Assembly (NCBI GenBank): GCA_014905825.1
Contig: JACGCN010000006.1
Span: forward strand, 496,001 to 560,000
DNA length: 64,000 nt
Reading direction: 5' to 3'
From: Lyophyllum atratum
Lineage: Eukaryota; Basidiomycota; Agaricomycetes; Agaricales; Lyophyllaceae
Part shown: piece by piece, positions 9,725-22,095 of the stretch
Numbering within the stretch: the first letter of the stretch is position 1
How the letters are laid out: every line of letters begins with the position of its first letter
Notes under the pieces: model-generated
The model's input: the letters and a program-made list of their open reading frames with translations, nothing else
Database searches by the model: none
Told to the model about the DNA's origin: nothing
Position numbers and translations under genes: made by a program

Positions 9725-11153
9725 CTAATCGTCCTCTTCGAAACCATCCCACTCGTCAGCATTGGTATACTGGTATTGACCCCATAACTCCTCATCATCA
9801 TCAGCAGGTGCGATAGCTGTGACAACGAATTTATGTCCACGCGCTACGCCATACCCGGTCGGAAGGTGTTTGCGGGCGTACTCCGTCAAGTTCCCCGGCT
9901 GATAGAGGCTTAGGCTCATGGGCAGACCCGGGTCGGCAGAGGGGACATGCTGGTAGCCGAGGTGGAGAACGTAGAGGGGAAGAACTTGGGCGGAGTTGAA
10001 GACGATGTATTCTTTCTTGTTTGGAGAGACATGGCTGTCGAAGCCTGGCTCGACGTTGGTGTTGAGGCGTCGGGGGGTGACGACATGATGTCTTCGGCCC
10101 ATCAAGACAGCACATACAATCTTCAATACGATAAGTGATTGGCCGGAAAGAAAGGAATGGGTTGACATACAAGTTTCTGGCCAGGAAGGAGCCGGTGTCG
10201 ACCCTTCATACCATCCTTGTATGCATAATTCGCATATCTTTAAATTCCAGCGGTGGAATGAGCACAGATTACTCCCAAAGTTGGACACAAGAGACACTTA
10301 CCGGAGACCGTAGCTTGGAGAAGGGGAGGTATAAATTCCCTGGCCCCAAGTCGTCCCACATCGTATGCCTATGGCTTTCCCACTTGCAGCTCTCTGTCCA
10401 GGTACCACAAAGCCGGACCTCACAATAGAGCCAACATTCTTGTATGACGTCCCGTGGAATACGATCTCTTCTTGCCCATACTCCCACATCACATCCTTCT
10501 CACGTCGATCCGGGAGCCTCTGCGTAGCAGCTTGTTGCATCTCCTGGCGCATCTTCAAATAACGCTCGCGAAGATCACTCCGTAAGACAACTTCTGCATG
10601 AACGGGTTGATCGGACTTGCAGAGTCGTGATACGATTTTCTCAATTGTTCGTGAACCCATGTGGGATTGGACAAGCGCCAGGTCGGTAACGCCTAAGAAA
10701 GAATCAGAGCTAGCCACATAAGTCTGACAACATACGTTTATCCGGTTCATCCATGTTATACTCCCCGCGTCGCGCCTCCTCTTCCTCCTGCGGGCACATC
10801 CTCATCTCCCCCAGGGAGCCTCCCACGGCTTCGCGAAGTTCCTCACAGAACTCCCTCGTTTCTTCGGTAAGATCAAAGAGCACCACCTGCTCAGGTTTAC
10901 TCTGCAACATGGCCTCCAACCGCATCTGGAGATGGGACATTTCTAGCTGACTGACTCCAAGCCCGCCCGAGTCAACTCTAATCTCGGGCGACTGTGCCGG
11001 TGCTGGGTACGATAGCGGAAGCATGATACGCAGGATGACGGGAGGAGAATGGAAGTTGAAATGCCTGTCATCGACAAGTTCGAACGTGTTGAAGGTGTCG
11101 CAGTAGATGGCTTGCAAGCTGAGGAGTTCCTCATCGCGTTCTGCGGAAGACAT
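9725..11153 (-). CDS. RWD-domain PARP (ADP-ribosyltransferase)
   Basis: Four exons (10736-11153, 10302-10692, 10171-10237, 9725-10120) sum to 1,272 nt, 423 residues. The N-terminal 125 or so residues form an RWD domain (ELLSLQAIYCDTF.., YPAPAQSPEIRV), a fold used in protein-protein contacts and related to ubiquitin-conjugating enzymes. The catalytic PARP domain follows: FHGTSYKNVGSIVRSGF with the NAD-binding His-Gly, GQGIYTSPSPSY with the second triad Tyr, LLPGQKLIVCAVLMGR, then KEYIVFNSAQVLPLYVL with a Glu where the catalytic Glu of poly-ADP-ribosylating enzymes lies. An H-Y-E triad therefore seems present. The tail is acidic and ends GFEEDD. Family knowledge suggests transfer of ADP-ribose from NAD to proteins; the target is unknown. 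The gene is complete and has a good ATG at 11153. Confidence 0.88.
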
Positions 11154-12083
11154 CTTGGATACAGTTTAGAGGGCATATTGATACCAGCCTGCGTCGTATA
11201 AAAACAAAGCTGTTAGGTGTTTGACAACCATGATCAATCTGCTGCGCCCAACGTTGACTGGGAGTGACTGACCATGAGACGGAGACAGTCTTGACATCCA
11301 AGTCGCGTGGCACACTGGCCATGCCACTTTCAACTGATGTCGTGTCAAGTGTTCGAGAGGGCTGTAAGTCATGGACGATGTCCAGTAGACACCATCAGCA
11401 ACGGGACGGGCTGTGGAGACGGCCTCATCATATACTTTGGCCGGAGATGGGTCCAAGAGGTGCAAGAGTCAGACGCCTCCGGTAAGTGGAATATTGCGAA
11501 GTGCAAGGAACTGCCGAGCAGTACTCTGCTGCATTTGTGCAAGGTGTTCGGCTATAGCCCTTTGAATCACTCAAGTTCAGGCTTCAGATCGGAGAGGAAG
11601 GTGTAGAATATCGAGAATCGCATATGTGGATGTTATGGTTCGGAGCAAGTTCGTGGCCAAGCGCGCGTGGTTGGTTCTAGTCTCCAGTAGCTGACCTTAT
11701 AACAGATGATAGTCGATCTGTTTATACAAGGAGATGACGCATCTTCCATTTACAAATCTCAGCCTGAGCAAATCTGGAGATGGGTAGAGATATGTGACCC
11801 GCTGTATATCAGAGTACAGTCTTTGGGTGAAGACAAGAAACGTAGTTGGCTCAATATCCGAAAGCTACATATTTACATAGGGTAGCAATCGAAGTACAAG
11901 CAATTCGAATGAGTTGTTCGATGTCACTGGCAGTGGTAGGCGGAATCACACAAATATCTTGTGAACAGCATTCCGTATTCCTGGCAATAACGTATTACAA
12001 GTATGGTAAATTGCACTAGTACATCCATCCGAAAATTTGATAGCAAAGCAAGGACGAAAACAAAACTAAGGAAACCTTTTAGA
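11154..12083. other. Intergenic, no gene recognised
   Basis: Open frames at 11264-11606 lack motifs and exon partners. The stretch holds the promoter side of the RWD-PARP gene and the 3' end of the F-box gene. Confidence 0.5.
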
Positions 12084-14228
12084 TCACGCCGTCGCAGTCG
12101 CTACCTCCCTCCGAGTCACCGAGGCCAAGCCCGCGCGCGAGTACCTCACCACTCCCTGCAAAGTCGGCCTCTGAACCGCCTTCACCACATCCCCAGACCC
12201 CGCGCGATTCGCGAACCCCCACATCGCAAGCGACACCAGCAGCCCGCAAAATATAATCATGCGCATCTCCTCGCCCGCCGAAGAGTGCTCAAACACAAGG
12301 CCCACCGCCGCGCGCCATCCCGTTTTTCTGCGGCCAGGCGCGCTCAAAGGGCGGAGGTCGCGCACGTACTGCCGTGAGGAGGAAGAGACGCCAAGGCCAC
12401 AGGGCCAGATGCGACGGAAGTGCTCCAACCCGACGAGACTGACCGGGAGGCCGTGGTGGTCGCAGGTGAGCCGGAAAGAGCCGGTGGCACGCGCGGGGAA
12501 GGGGAAGGGGAGGTACGGGAGGGAGAAGGGGAGTGGGAGGGGGTAGGCGGGTGGGATGAAGGTGAGGCTGAATTTGATCAGCCGAGGATTGGCCTTGGCG
12601 ATGCGAGCTGCGCCGGCAGAAAGGGTTTCGTCCCCGGGGTATTTGACGATCGTAAGGTGAAGGGTGCGAAGCTTCGGGAAGCCGCGAACGTTCTTGGAAA
12701 ACGCGTCCTGTGTAAAACGAGATGAGAATCATTGTTGACAAGAATCGAGAAGATTGGGAAAAACACACAAGTTGGAAGGAAGGCTTGTTACCACATGTTA
12801 GCTCGAGATGACGTAGATTGGGACACGATGTGATAAGCGAGCGTAGCAGATTCCCGCTGTCATACATTGAATGTAGATTGAATGAGATTTTCAGTTCTGT
12901 CAGATGGGACAGTCCCTGCAGCAGCGAAGCGACCGCTTGAGCGGAGATCTCGCGCGTCTGCATGGGATCACGGAACGTGACTGATTTGAGGTGTGGCTGG
13001 AGGTATGGAAGAGCTTGGAGTTGCTGCAATGTCCCAGAAAATGATGATAGCTGCAGCGATCCTGGATCCAGGGTGGCTAGATGGGCAGGTTGGATGGTGT
13101 ATCTAGAAAGACTGAGACTATCGAGTGTCGGATGAGCCTCCAAGAACGAGATGAATGGTCTCTTTTCTGTTTGGTCTACGGCGCCGGGTATCCAGTCTGT
13201 AGAAACGTCACCGAGTGCGAGTTTCCGTAACTTCGGCCAGCGGCCCTGCACTAGTGTGTGAACATCTGTGGGCAGTGTGGAAATACCTTCGATGGTGAGC
13301 TCTTCAAGGTCTGGACATCGGTGGATAAGCATGTCCCATAGTTGGCGAGATGAGGCGCTGTCCTCTGAGATGTATATGATTAAAATATGACCAAGGATGA
13401 CCGGTGTGGGTAACATACCGTCTAAGAACATGTCCATGTGGGTATCATAAAAGCCAGCTTTCAATGTAAGCGAAAACCCAATGAGATCAACGAAGTCAAA
13501 GAGCTGGGGAAGTGGTCAACGCCCGGGTGGGTTGAGGATGGGGAGGTTTTTGCATACGTGGCTATTGTGCGCAGGGAGGTATTGTCCAACTGATGTTCCG
13601 ATGTACCGTAGTTGCGGGCACCTGCCGTCAACGGAGACACGTAGTGAGTTGCTTTGGCGAAGAGTTAGATGCACTGAATCACACGCACCCCATCCGCAAG
13701 GCAAACCACATGTCCTCGTGGTACGGTTTCTCGTCGCCATCCCACACAAACTTCGTGAGCGCATCCAGGCGCTGAGTAGCTGCAGCCTCCCGGACTGCAG
13801 CAGAAGCAATTAAGCTGACGGCCACTCCATGGCGTGATTCGCTGTGAGTCGATTGTGGCCTGACGAAAAGATGTCGAACATGGCGCGCAATGTCGGGCCG
13901 TCGTTGGAGCATCGCCAGGGTCCGTGTACATTGCTCGAGATTGTTCAATACGACTATCCCGTACAGAATAGGTGCCAGGTGTGAGTAGATATAGCTAGAC
14001 TTAATAGGTGGCCAGCATTAGCCCACCACGATGGGTTCATAATCGAGATAAACTTACTGTCAAGCACAGGTTCAGCTTATCACCACGAGAATCCAAAGCA
14101 GAGGCAATTTCGATGAGCAGGTCGCCAGGAGCCTGCATAAGTTGCGATCGTTGAGCAGCATGGCCAGAAGGACTTGTGGTGGGCTTGGACCATATCATGA
14201 TGTTGGGAGGAGAAGACACGTCTGACAT
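12084..14228 (-). CDS. F-box/LRR-like protein
   Basis: Exon 1 starts at 14228 and has a weak F-box: LMQAPGDLLIEIASALDSRG followed by DKLNLCLT. The next exon reads SSYIYSHLAPILYGIVVLNN and VRHLFVRPQ, typical of basidiomycete F-box proteins. After a splice inside MGCPQLRYIG the gene continues with leucine-rich-repeat-like units: CPDLEELTIEGISTLP, WPKLRKLALGDVS, HPTLDSLSLSRYTI, LSHLTELKISFNL and CPNLRHLELTC. The last exon (12084 to about 12718) ends with a hydrophobic segment (MIIFCGLLVSLAMWGFA) about 50 residues before the stop, which is unusual for F-box proteins and could anchor the protein in a membrane. The likely role is substrate choice in an SCF ubiquitin ligase, by family knowledge. The substrate is unknown. 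The F-box itself is divergent, so that part of the call is moderate. Confidence 0.7.
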
Positions 14229-16328
14229 GGCTCCGTACCACTGGCTTCTGCCTGCCAGTGAACGATATCATTAAACAGAAGGGCGAAGTTAGCGGGTAAA
14301 GCACAAACGGAGGTAACCTCGGAAGTATCCCCTCCCCATGCCCGGCTTACCTAACTCTCTTTGAACACATTTTTCGGATCTGTTCCCGACGCAATGTTTT
14401 TCCAGCATTCTTCTCTACTTCGGTCATGGCTCGGTCTTATGCACTATTCCTGTTCCCATTTCCTACTTTCAGGGAGAGACACGTCTTGGGAGTGGTTAAG
14501 TACAAGGAAGGAGCAGGAGCAATCTTGGAGCTGCATCTGCCAACGAGCCTACGATGCCTGATCCTATCTTCTGATCATGACACCGAGAATAGCTCGCGGG
14601 GAGTTACCATGGACCTAACCCTCGGTAACTTATGAGGAGACATGGATACCTGGGGATACACTATAGAAAGAAGTACGAAAAGCAGCGCAGTCTCGAAGGT
14701 TCACTCGATCCGGTCAATTGCCGTAGCCACAGAGAGAGGGGTCATCTCTCACACCGATCTGTCCAGGGAACGTCCAAGGAAGACGGGACGTCAATGGTGG
14801 TGTATGTGCGATCGTTCTCAATAAAGTATACATCAGCAAGCCAAGAAGGCAACAACTCGAACAGGTTGCATGCTCTGTACATCTCGTTCGCTGAGGTTTG
14901 TGGAGGAATTATAGGTCTTGGGATGGTTGGGTATACTATTTCAGCCTGAGCTAATCACCGAGAAGCGACATGGCTCGTCAGATCGACACTCGACAATGTA
15001 TTCGATCCTCAAGATCCAGGGAAGGGTCCCGCTCTTCAACCTTTTCGAGGGATTGTTGGATGAAGTCATCTGTAGGCGTTCCGATCAGGCTTCTCCCTTA
15101 TCGGTGAACAAGCTTTGAGCACCAGGCCCGGAGTATTTTTGACAAACTGTATTGTGACGCTTCCAAGTATCATCTCCTAGCTGCCAACTTATTAGGTCCT
15201 GGGCCTTGATCACGTCAGTATACGCCCCTTTCCTACCATTCGCAGCGAGAGGCCGTTCGGGATATTGGCAACAAGGAAAAGGATCACCTTCAGCGTCTTG
15301 TTCATGTTTACTAGGTATGCCGTGACGGCAAAGACCACCTTGGCTACTTCGGAGGTGGGGACTCCGAGGAAATTATGCGTTGAAAGGATATTCAGCAACG
15401 AAAGCGCCAACTTGTTTCGCGGCCAAGCATAGCTCGTGATCCATATGATGAACCTCATCTGCCTCGGCCAGGACGACGAATAGGTGCTGGTGCCCTCCAT
15501 AGGTGGATAATACTCAGTGATGCACATCCCTTGCCAGCCATAGGACCGTCTCGCGATCCGGTGTGCGAATGCCCGCGCCCCCTCTTGGAAGGTCTAATCT
15601 AGGGCTGAGATCCTTGTCTCTGTGGCTGGCGCGCTCCTCGATATGACTGCAACGACCCTTGTTTACGGCTGCGGCGCGTTCGAGAAGCCTCATCATCCTC
15701 TCTTGAAATGGCATGCCGTGAAGCACGCAATTCGAGAAATTCAACGATTCAGTTGTACCTACCGGTGTTTTTGTACTCGTAGAGGCTTTTCTGCCAACGT
15801 CAGGACACTTTTCGAATGGAGAGGAAGTTCTAAGAGTATACACTGGGGGTGAAGTACCGATCGATTGGTACGGCGGCAGGCAATACGAGGCGTTGCGTCT
15901 AGCCGATATTCTCAATGAGGGAGGGATTGCCAGTGATCGTCGTAGGGCGCGCTATTCGCTTCGCAGCTGCGGCGAGATGTGACTGCCGAAGGGCTCATTA
16001 TGAAGAATAATGGAACAGGATCGTCGTCGTTGAGGAGTTAGGTATTTGAAACAAGTCGGGGTCTAGGCCATAGAGTCTCCAAGACCCGAGTATTGACAGC
16101 AGCCTCTTCTTCAGCACAGCAACGCGTTTACTTTGACGTAAAACAGATTTCAATCACTCCTATGAAATGTCAGATATCGATCATCACCAGCACGTACGCT
16201 GAAACGGTGGTCATAAGAAAGGCCCACTAGTACATATTTCGGTATCTGTAGAAGTCCGCAAATGCAGTCAGTCATCATGCATCAATCCCAGGCCTCCATA
16301 GGACACACATACTACGTAGTATTCACAA
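14229..16328. other. Gene-poor stretch, probably decayed coding sequence
   Basis: Only short open frames are present. On the minus strand, 15210-15527 reads IIWITSYAWPRNKLALSLL and VAKVVFAVTAYLVNMNKTL, which looks protein-like and hydrophobic, but no start, family or joining exons were found. Another minus frame (15514-15915) contains GAGIRTPDRETV, a string often produced by translating tRNA-like or repeat DNA. Nothing here can be called with confidence. Confidence 0.4.
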
Positions 16329-17876
16329 TCAAGCTACCACCACAGTACTTTCAATCACCACCAGATTGCCCTCACCAACTACGATTGTGCTTCCCTCAGC
16401 GACCCCTACACTGGTCTCGACATCAACAACCGGATTCGGCTCGTCAAGTACACGAGAGAACGTCATCGCTTCCGTAGGCTGCAGCCAATTCTTGTTGTCA
16501 TACAGCGCGTACGGCGGCGAGTCGATCATATGGAACGTATAAGCAAACCGCGTGTGCGGACTCGTGTTGCGCTCAGATTTGTGCAGCACAGATCCATGAA
16601 TCAGAACCAGGTCACCTGGGCATGAGGGGTCGCCGTTAGCAAGTGCTTACATCAGGTGAACGTGGAAGGCGCAGCACCAGGGTTACAGGCTTCTAGGATA
16701 TATTTCCCACTTAGTGGCGGTATCTGGAGCTCAGGGGGCACCAGCTGCTCGAAGCCCGTGCCACCACCTGGTAAACGCACAAAGCGTTTGGTGATCGGAG
16801 TGGTCAGGTGAGATCCTGGCAAGAATGAAAGAGCACCGTTTTCGGGTGTGCATTTCTCCAGCGCGATCCAGAAGCCAAGCGCTGTGGGAGGATCCGTGTA
16901 CTGCGATGCGTGATGAGAGTCATGCATACGAATCACGAGTGAGATATGCTCACGAGAAACGTCCTAGCAGGAAAAGGAAGAAATCGCGTAGATCAGGGAA
17001 GAGCCTACCGCGCGGAACGATGGCGGACGCACGAATCATTGTGTTCAGGAACTATAGGACAGATCTCAGCTTATCATTCGAAGCACACCGCGAGTAAACG
17101 TGTACCTTCACCCCCAATACGAGGCTGCTTCGTGATTACCATAGATTGCAGAGCTAGTTCCAATCTCCGTGAGCTAACGGCGCCAGCATCACGATCCCTG
17201 AACCATGTAACCTACCCACTGGATCATGATGAAGCTTGAGATCCCGCACCAGGGCTTTGAGCCGTTCGTTCTGTAGGGTGACTCTTCGGAACACCGGATC
17301 GAGTTGATGCAGAGCTGTCGGGATGAAATGAAAGATGAGTTTTGAGGACGAGGTCGCATCGCCTTAACTTCCCAGACACATGCCGCCAGTGCTCTTGGGA
17401 CGAAAGACTCACCATGCCCAATCTTGTTCACCGCCTTAGACTTATCCCTCGTCAACTTTCCATGCGCATCGAGAGCGTCCTCTTCCAGGAAATATCGACT
17501 AAAGGCAGGTTCAGCTGGTCCGCATTGCGTTGTCACGGTCTACCCAGATGAACGATAACTGACATCTTATCGCCCGACCCCAAGAAATACTCGTCCCCAA
17601 CATGGTCCTTATCGCTCGTCGTGAACTTTGTCTACTCGCGTACATCGAGTTCAGATCATTTGTCTCAGCCAGTCGAATACACCGAACAGAAGTTGATAGA
17701 TATAAGGTACGCACAAGTGGGTGGTCGTCAAGGCTGAACTCGGCCAGGAGCTGCTTCGCGCGCGTTAGCAGCACCTCCGTCTCCAAAAGATCCAGGAATC
17801 CCGGAACGAGAAGATATCTGCGTGGAGAAAGGACGTGATCATCGTTCAGTTCTGAGTGCCCCCATCTCGGCGTCAT
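16329..17876 (-). CDS. Phytanoyl-CoA dioxygenase (PhyH) family enzyme
   Basis: Nine exons were joined: 17715-17876, 17564-17631, 17413-17498, 17216-17314, 17106-17153, 17033-17051, 16954-16963, 16678-16900 and 16329-16615. They sum to 1,002 nt, 333 residues, the usual size of the family. Key segments are FLGSGDKIRYFLEED, VNKIGHALHQLDPVF, ALQSMVITKQPRIGG, VPEHNDSTFLYTDPP, ALGFWIALEKCTPENG, LSFLPGSH and LIHGSVLHKSERN. HND fits the HxD iron-binding pair, and a His in the last segment is the probable third iron ligand; the Arg in SPHTRF would bind 2-oxoglutarate. Members hydroxylate acyl-CoA or other substrates using Fe(II) and 2-oxoglutarate; this substrate is unknown. Exons 6 and 7 are only 19 and 10 nt and encode the iron motif. 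No C-terminal peroxisomal signal is obvious. Confidence 0.9.
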
Positions 17877-18113
17877 TCAAGCGGAACTCACCCTTTCTGA
17901 TGGAACTATCGACGCAGGCTGAGCTGGTTCATGAATTAGTCGTACTCAAAGATGGTATAACGGACCTCATCAATCTGCTGCTGTGTAAGGTACTCTAGCA
18001 TCTTCGAAGGCAGGGAAATTGACTTGTGCAGGAACAGAAATGCGGAGCCAATGACCGATCAAAACACGCATTATGAAACTGCCCTAATCTTATCTGATAA
18101 CGCAGTATGTACA

Positions 18114-20792
18114 CTAAGTATTCGCAAGTATATCAGCCACCTCAATACTCTCCCCATTCGCAAGCATCCGCATAAAGTGATCAATCTTCGCCTTATGAAT
18201 CCGATGATGCTCCTGCCAGCCCTTCCACGGATGATGCGGATACTATACGAAATCAATCACGATCAATGCGACTCCAGATGATCAGAGACAACGAAACATA
18301 CCAGCCGCCCAAACGCCTGAAAGATCTTATCCGACGTGCCCTCCGGCTTTTCATAAAAGTACCTAGCGAGCAAAATGTCGTCCTCGCGGCTGTACCTCAT
18401 TTTCTTCTCCGGCGCCTGCGGGAGTGGGGCGTCCGCCTCGTCCCTCGAGAACTCATGCTTGTGCCGCCGCCAATACTTCATCCAAGACGCGCGCGAATGA
18501 TGGGGAGCCTAAAGAAGAGATGAGGCGCCATCTCAGTACAAAATATACAGTACCCCCGGGATCACCCAAAGTCATCCCGCGCCACCGCTGATGCACTCTC
18601 ACCTTGTTAGCAACGTCCTTCCAGAACGCAACCATATCGAGCCGGCCTTGCGATCTACGAGAGAGTGTATCAGCCACTGATAGTGGACAGCAACTGCGGA
18701 GTGCTTACTTTCGATACTCCATGAACCGGACAAGGAAATTGATGTCCTCGTCCGTGAACGCCACGCCTTTGCCCGTCGTGCTCCTGAAGAGAGCCCGCGG
18801 TGGCGTCGGCGAGCGATTCCGAGGTAGAGTGGGGTCGATACGCGGCGGCGGCGGTATATGGGGCGGAGCAACGGGACCAGGATGCATCATCCCCTCCTCT
18901 TCGATCTCTTGATCTTCATCCATGGTAGGGGATTCCGAACGGTCCAGATTCATCACGTACCCTCCAAGGCGAATTTGGTGCTTGTTGCAGTAACGGCGCC
19001 ATGAATAGAACCTGGGTGGAGAGGATGTGGGGTGAGTTATTTTTGGAAGTGTGGTTTTCGGGGGTTTACTTACGTGTGATGAGGAGCCTGTCAATGAAGG
19101 TGTGATATGTCAGAAGTGCAGACGGGTCCAGTTGAGGGAGGAGCCTACCTTGACAGCAATCCGCTCGCAGATCTCTCGTAGACTATGCGTGGATCAGATG
19201 AGCATAACTTGAATAGGAAAATTGAAGGATGAATGATTTCTACCTGAGAACCAATCCTTGCTCCTGACAGTAATCAATATATTTCTTCAGATAGAGCACG
19301 TCGTCAGACGTGAACAGATTACCACCATAGGTGCTTTTGATGACACGCGTTGGTGGTGTGGGTGATCTAGCTGGTGGATTCTTGTTGACCACTAAAGCGG
19401 TTGCTGGAGTAGCGGGAGTTGGCTGCGCGAGCAAAGGACGATCAGAAAAACGATGCAACAAACAGGCGAATGAACACACCTGCGCGCGCGTACGTTTACG
19501 GCCTCGCCTCTCCATCGGTTCAGCTGATGGATCCGATGGACCAGGTGTGGCATTCGCCTCTGCATGCGGCTCCTCCATATACGTCTGTTGCTGGTACGCC
19601 TGCTCATACTGAAGCTGTCACTTAACATTGACGCAGTCATTCAGCAATAAATCACGTACTGCAGGGTCGTAGTATGGATGGGGACCAGGCACCCAGGTCT
19701 CCTGGTCATCGCGATACCGATATTCAGGATAACCCGCTGTCGCAGGCCCACCCATCACGTCGGGATGCGCGGGATGTTCGTACCCATCCCACTGAGGCCG
19801 GTGCATCATGTGCGGTATGGGCGGTGGTGCAAGGTGAGTTTGCTGAGGGGCGATTCCCCCGGATGCTTGCCACGTTTGGGGAGGTGCGGCGCTCGCCTGC
19901 ATGGGGCGCGAAGGGTGCATGGTTGCACCATAGACGGGATGGTAGGGGAAGGAGTTGTGTGCGTCGACGAGGGAGTTGACCGTCATGGGGGTGATGAGTT
20001 GGGGGTGCAGAGCGTGTTGAGGCGGCGGTGGTGGTTGGACTTGACGGGGTATGGAATCCATGACCTCGTTTGGTCGAGCGCGTTTTCGTCTTGAACTTCG
20101 GGTTTCCACCACATTGGATGTGGACGCGATGGGCGGTGGTTCTGGGACGGCGGTGACGCTATGACATGGTAAGATGACAGGCAACAGGACAGTTGCGGGT
20201 GGGCGTACACTTCGTTTCCAGTAACTTTGCAACCTGCCCAGTTAGTGTGAAACGTCTGTAATGCATTCGCCTTGATACACTCGTGCACCCAGCGCGAACT
20301 CAGCACGATCTTGCCCTTCTTGCCCGTATATTGTCTCCACAAATTCTGACCGGATGCCTTATGCGGATCGACTTAGATAGCTCTTCTTTAGTGTGTATAT
20401 AGTATAGAAAGGTCACAACATACCTAAAATGTACGGGACGCCACTATACCCCGGAGAGACTGTCCCGCCGTATTTCTACAGGGAATTAATAAACATCGAC
20501 GCTCGAATTGGTGGGAACAAGACGAAGACCGAGCTCGACGTGTCCAAACGCGTCTCACCGACATTGGTCGGCTATCGGGCACCTGACACAGACTCACCGA
20601 AATCAGCACAATGAGCATGTCCTTATCCTCAACATCTTTTTCGATGTACATGGCGAGCGGCGTGCCCAGCATGGGGTCAATGAAGAGTTCTGGGTCGGCA
20701 TTGGGGTCAGAGTCCTGGTCATGGAGGGGAGCACGCTGGATATTATTTTGGTCGAGATGTCCAAGGCGGGCAGAAGAACGGGCTGGTGCCAT
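18114..20792 (-). CDS. rap1: Rap1-like telomere protein: BRCT plus three Myb-like repeats
   Basis: Exon 1 (20598-20792) and a 52-nt exon 2 (20424-20475) join to give a BRCT domain: LAMYIEKDVEDKDMLIVLIS, then KYGGTVSPGYSGVPYIL, VDPHKASGQNLWRQY, and RWVHECIKANALQTFHTNW. A long Pro/His/Met-rich disordered linker follows. Three Rap1-type Myb-like helical units come next: FTSDDVLYLKKYIDYCQEQ..APHHTFYSWRRYCNKH; VAFTDEDINFLVRFMEYRK..APHHSRASWMKYWRRH; and MRYSREDDILLARYFYEKP..YPHHPWKGWQEHHRIH. Each ends with a PHH/W pattern. The third unit ends about 27 residues before the stop at 18114, so no separate Rap1 C-terminal domain is seen. Fungal Rap1 proteins act at telomeres in the nucleus, either directly on DNA or through shelterin partners. 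The start at 20792 is the first ATG of the frame. Confidence 0.83.
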
Positions 20793-21834
20793 GGGTCTTG
20801 CCCTCGGATTGTTATTTTGCGGGGTGGCAGTGGTAGGAGTCCCACACAAACAACAGCCGACAAATCTTCACACGCGTTTCAACCGGAGTTTCAATGTTTC
20901 CCTTCTCCAGCTCCTCCGAGACTGCCATTGCCAAAAAATTATCTCTAACGCTTAGGCATGTCCGGCCTTGTCTGGGAAACCCTGTTCGACGCGTTCTCCT
21001 AAGGGGTTTTCACCGTTTCTTCTTGACGCGAGTAACCCCCTTGCTGGATGCACCCACCAAACAGGGGTCTACCTCCACTGATCTCAGGAAACACCACGAA
21101 CCGTTACTCAAGGATGATCATGATCATCTCTAACGCCGAATGATTGGCGCCCAAAGCTGGAGGACCGTCGGCTTCGCCATCATTTCGCTGCGTATGAGTC
21201 CCGCCAGGATGCCAACGTCGTCGAATGACGCGGCTGCATGTGCTCCTCCTGAGTGCTGTCTGGGGCCTGGCCATGGCATGGCACACGACCAACAAGGGCA
21301 TGAAACGCAGGCAGATGGACGGTCGACATGATAGTCAACATGCACACCTGACGCCAGATATCATGCGCCTCCGAGTCGTGCCCACAATCAGCCAACCCCG
21401 ACTAGTAGCCACACCGTACACGCACCCGTGCAAGCTAATCTCCTCTGGACGCCCTAACTGCATGTCCTGGATGCTTCCTGGGCAATATCAACGGAAAGAT
21501 ATAGCAGCATGGCGAGCGATGGCATGTGTATGGAATCCAGAAGGGCCCGTGCCTCCCAAGCTATACAGACGACTGGAGCTAGTATGTTCTTCTTGGATGC
21601 TCGCTGTCGAAGAAATGCACAACAACGGCAGGCCGCCAGGACGTACATTTCCAACGTCAACTACCTAGCGCTAGCCTTAATCTGCAACCTTCGATGGCGC
21701 TAACTTGGATAGCGCTAATCATTTGGCAACCCTATATGAACGGATACCTAGCAGGCGCGCGTCTTGCTACCATAGACGCCCAAGTACGCTGCAGTGGATT
21801 GTACAGAATGCATATCTCGATACGTCCAGGGAGA

Positions 21835-22095
21835 TCATTGATGAAACCGCAGACCTATCTCCAGATCATCATTTCTCATGTGTGCCTCGAGGCTCGCCGA
21901 GTCGCCGCACCGCTCCCTCCCGCACCGACTCCGAAACGCCAACATGGTCTCAAATCTTAAAAATGATGCATAGTGGAGATGTCCGTAATCGTGAAGTCTT
22001 GCAGCTTGACATGTATATGTCGCCCACTCGAACATATCATTCAAGTCGTCACCACAGGTGTAGCTCAAGGCCCTGTAATCTCCTCTGCAATCCAT
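21835..22095 (-). pseudogene. HET (heterokaryon incompatibility) domain remnant
   Basis: On the minus strand, codons just after the ATG at 22095 read GDYRALSYTCGDDLND, very close to the first conserved HET motif (Y-ALSYxWGD). The downstream HET landmarks, such as the WIDAxCINQ block, were not found in any frame nearby, and neighbouring frames are short and broken. HET proteins trigger cell death when unlike fungal cells fuse. What remains here looks like a decayed fragment. A functional gene with an undetected exon structure is possible but less likely. Confidence 0.45.

Noticed and set aside
15514..15915. Minus-strand frame ending GAGIRTPDRETVLWLARDV
   Set aside because: This string type usually comes from translating tRNA-like or repeated DNA. 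The nucleotides nearby (about 15540-15590) resemble part of a tRNA T-arm but do not fold into a complete tRNA by eye, so no gene or tRNA is called.
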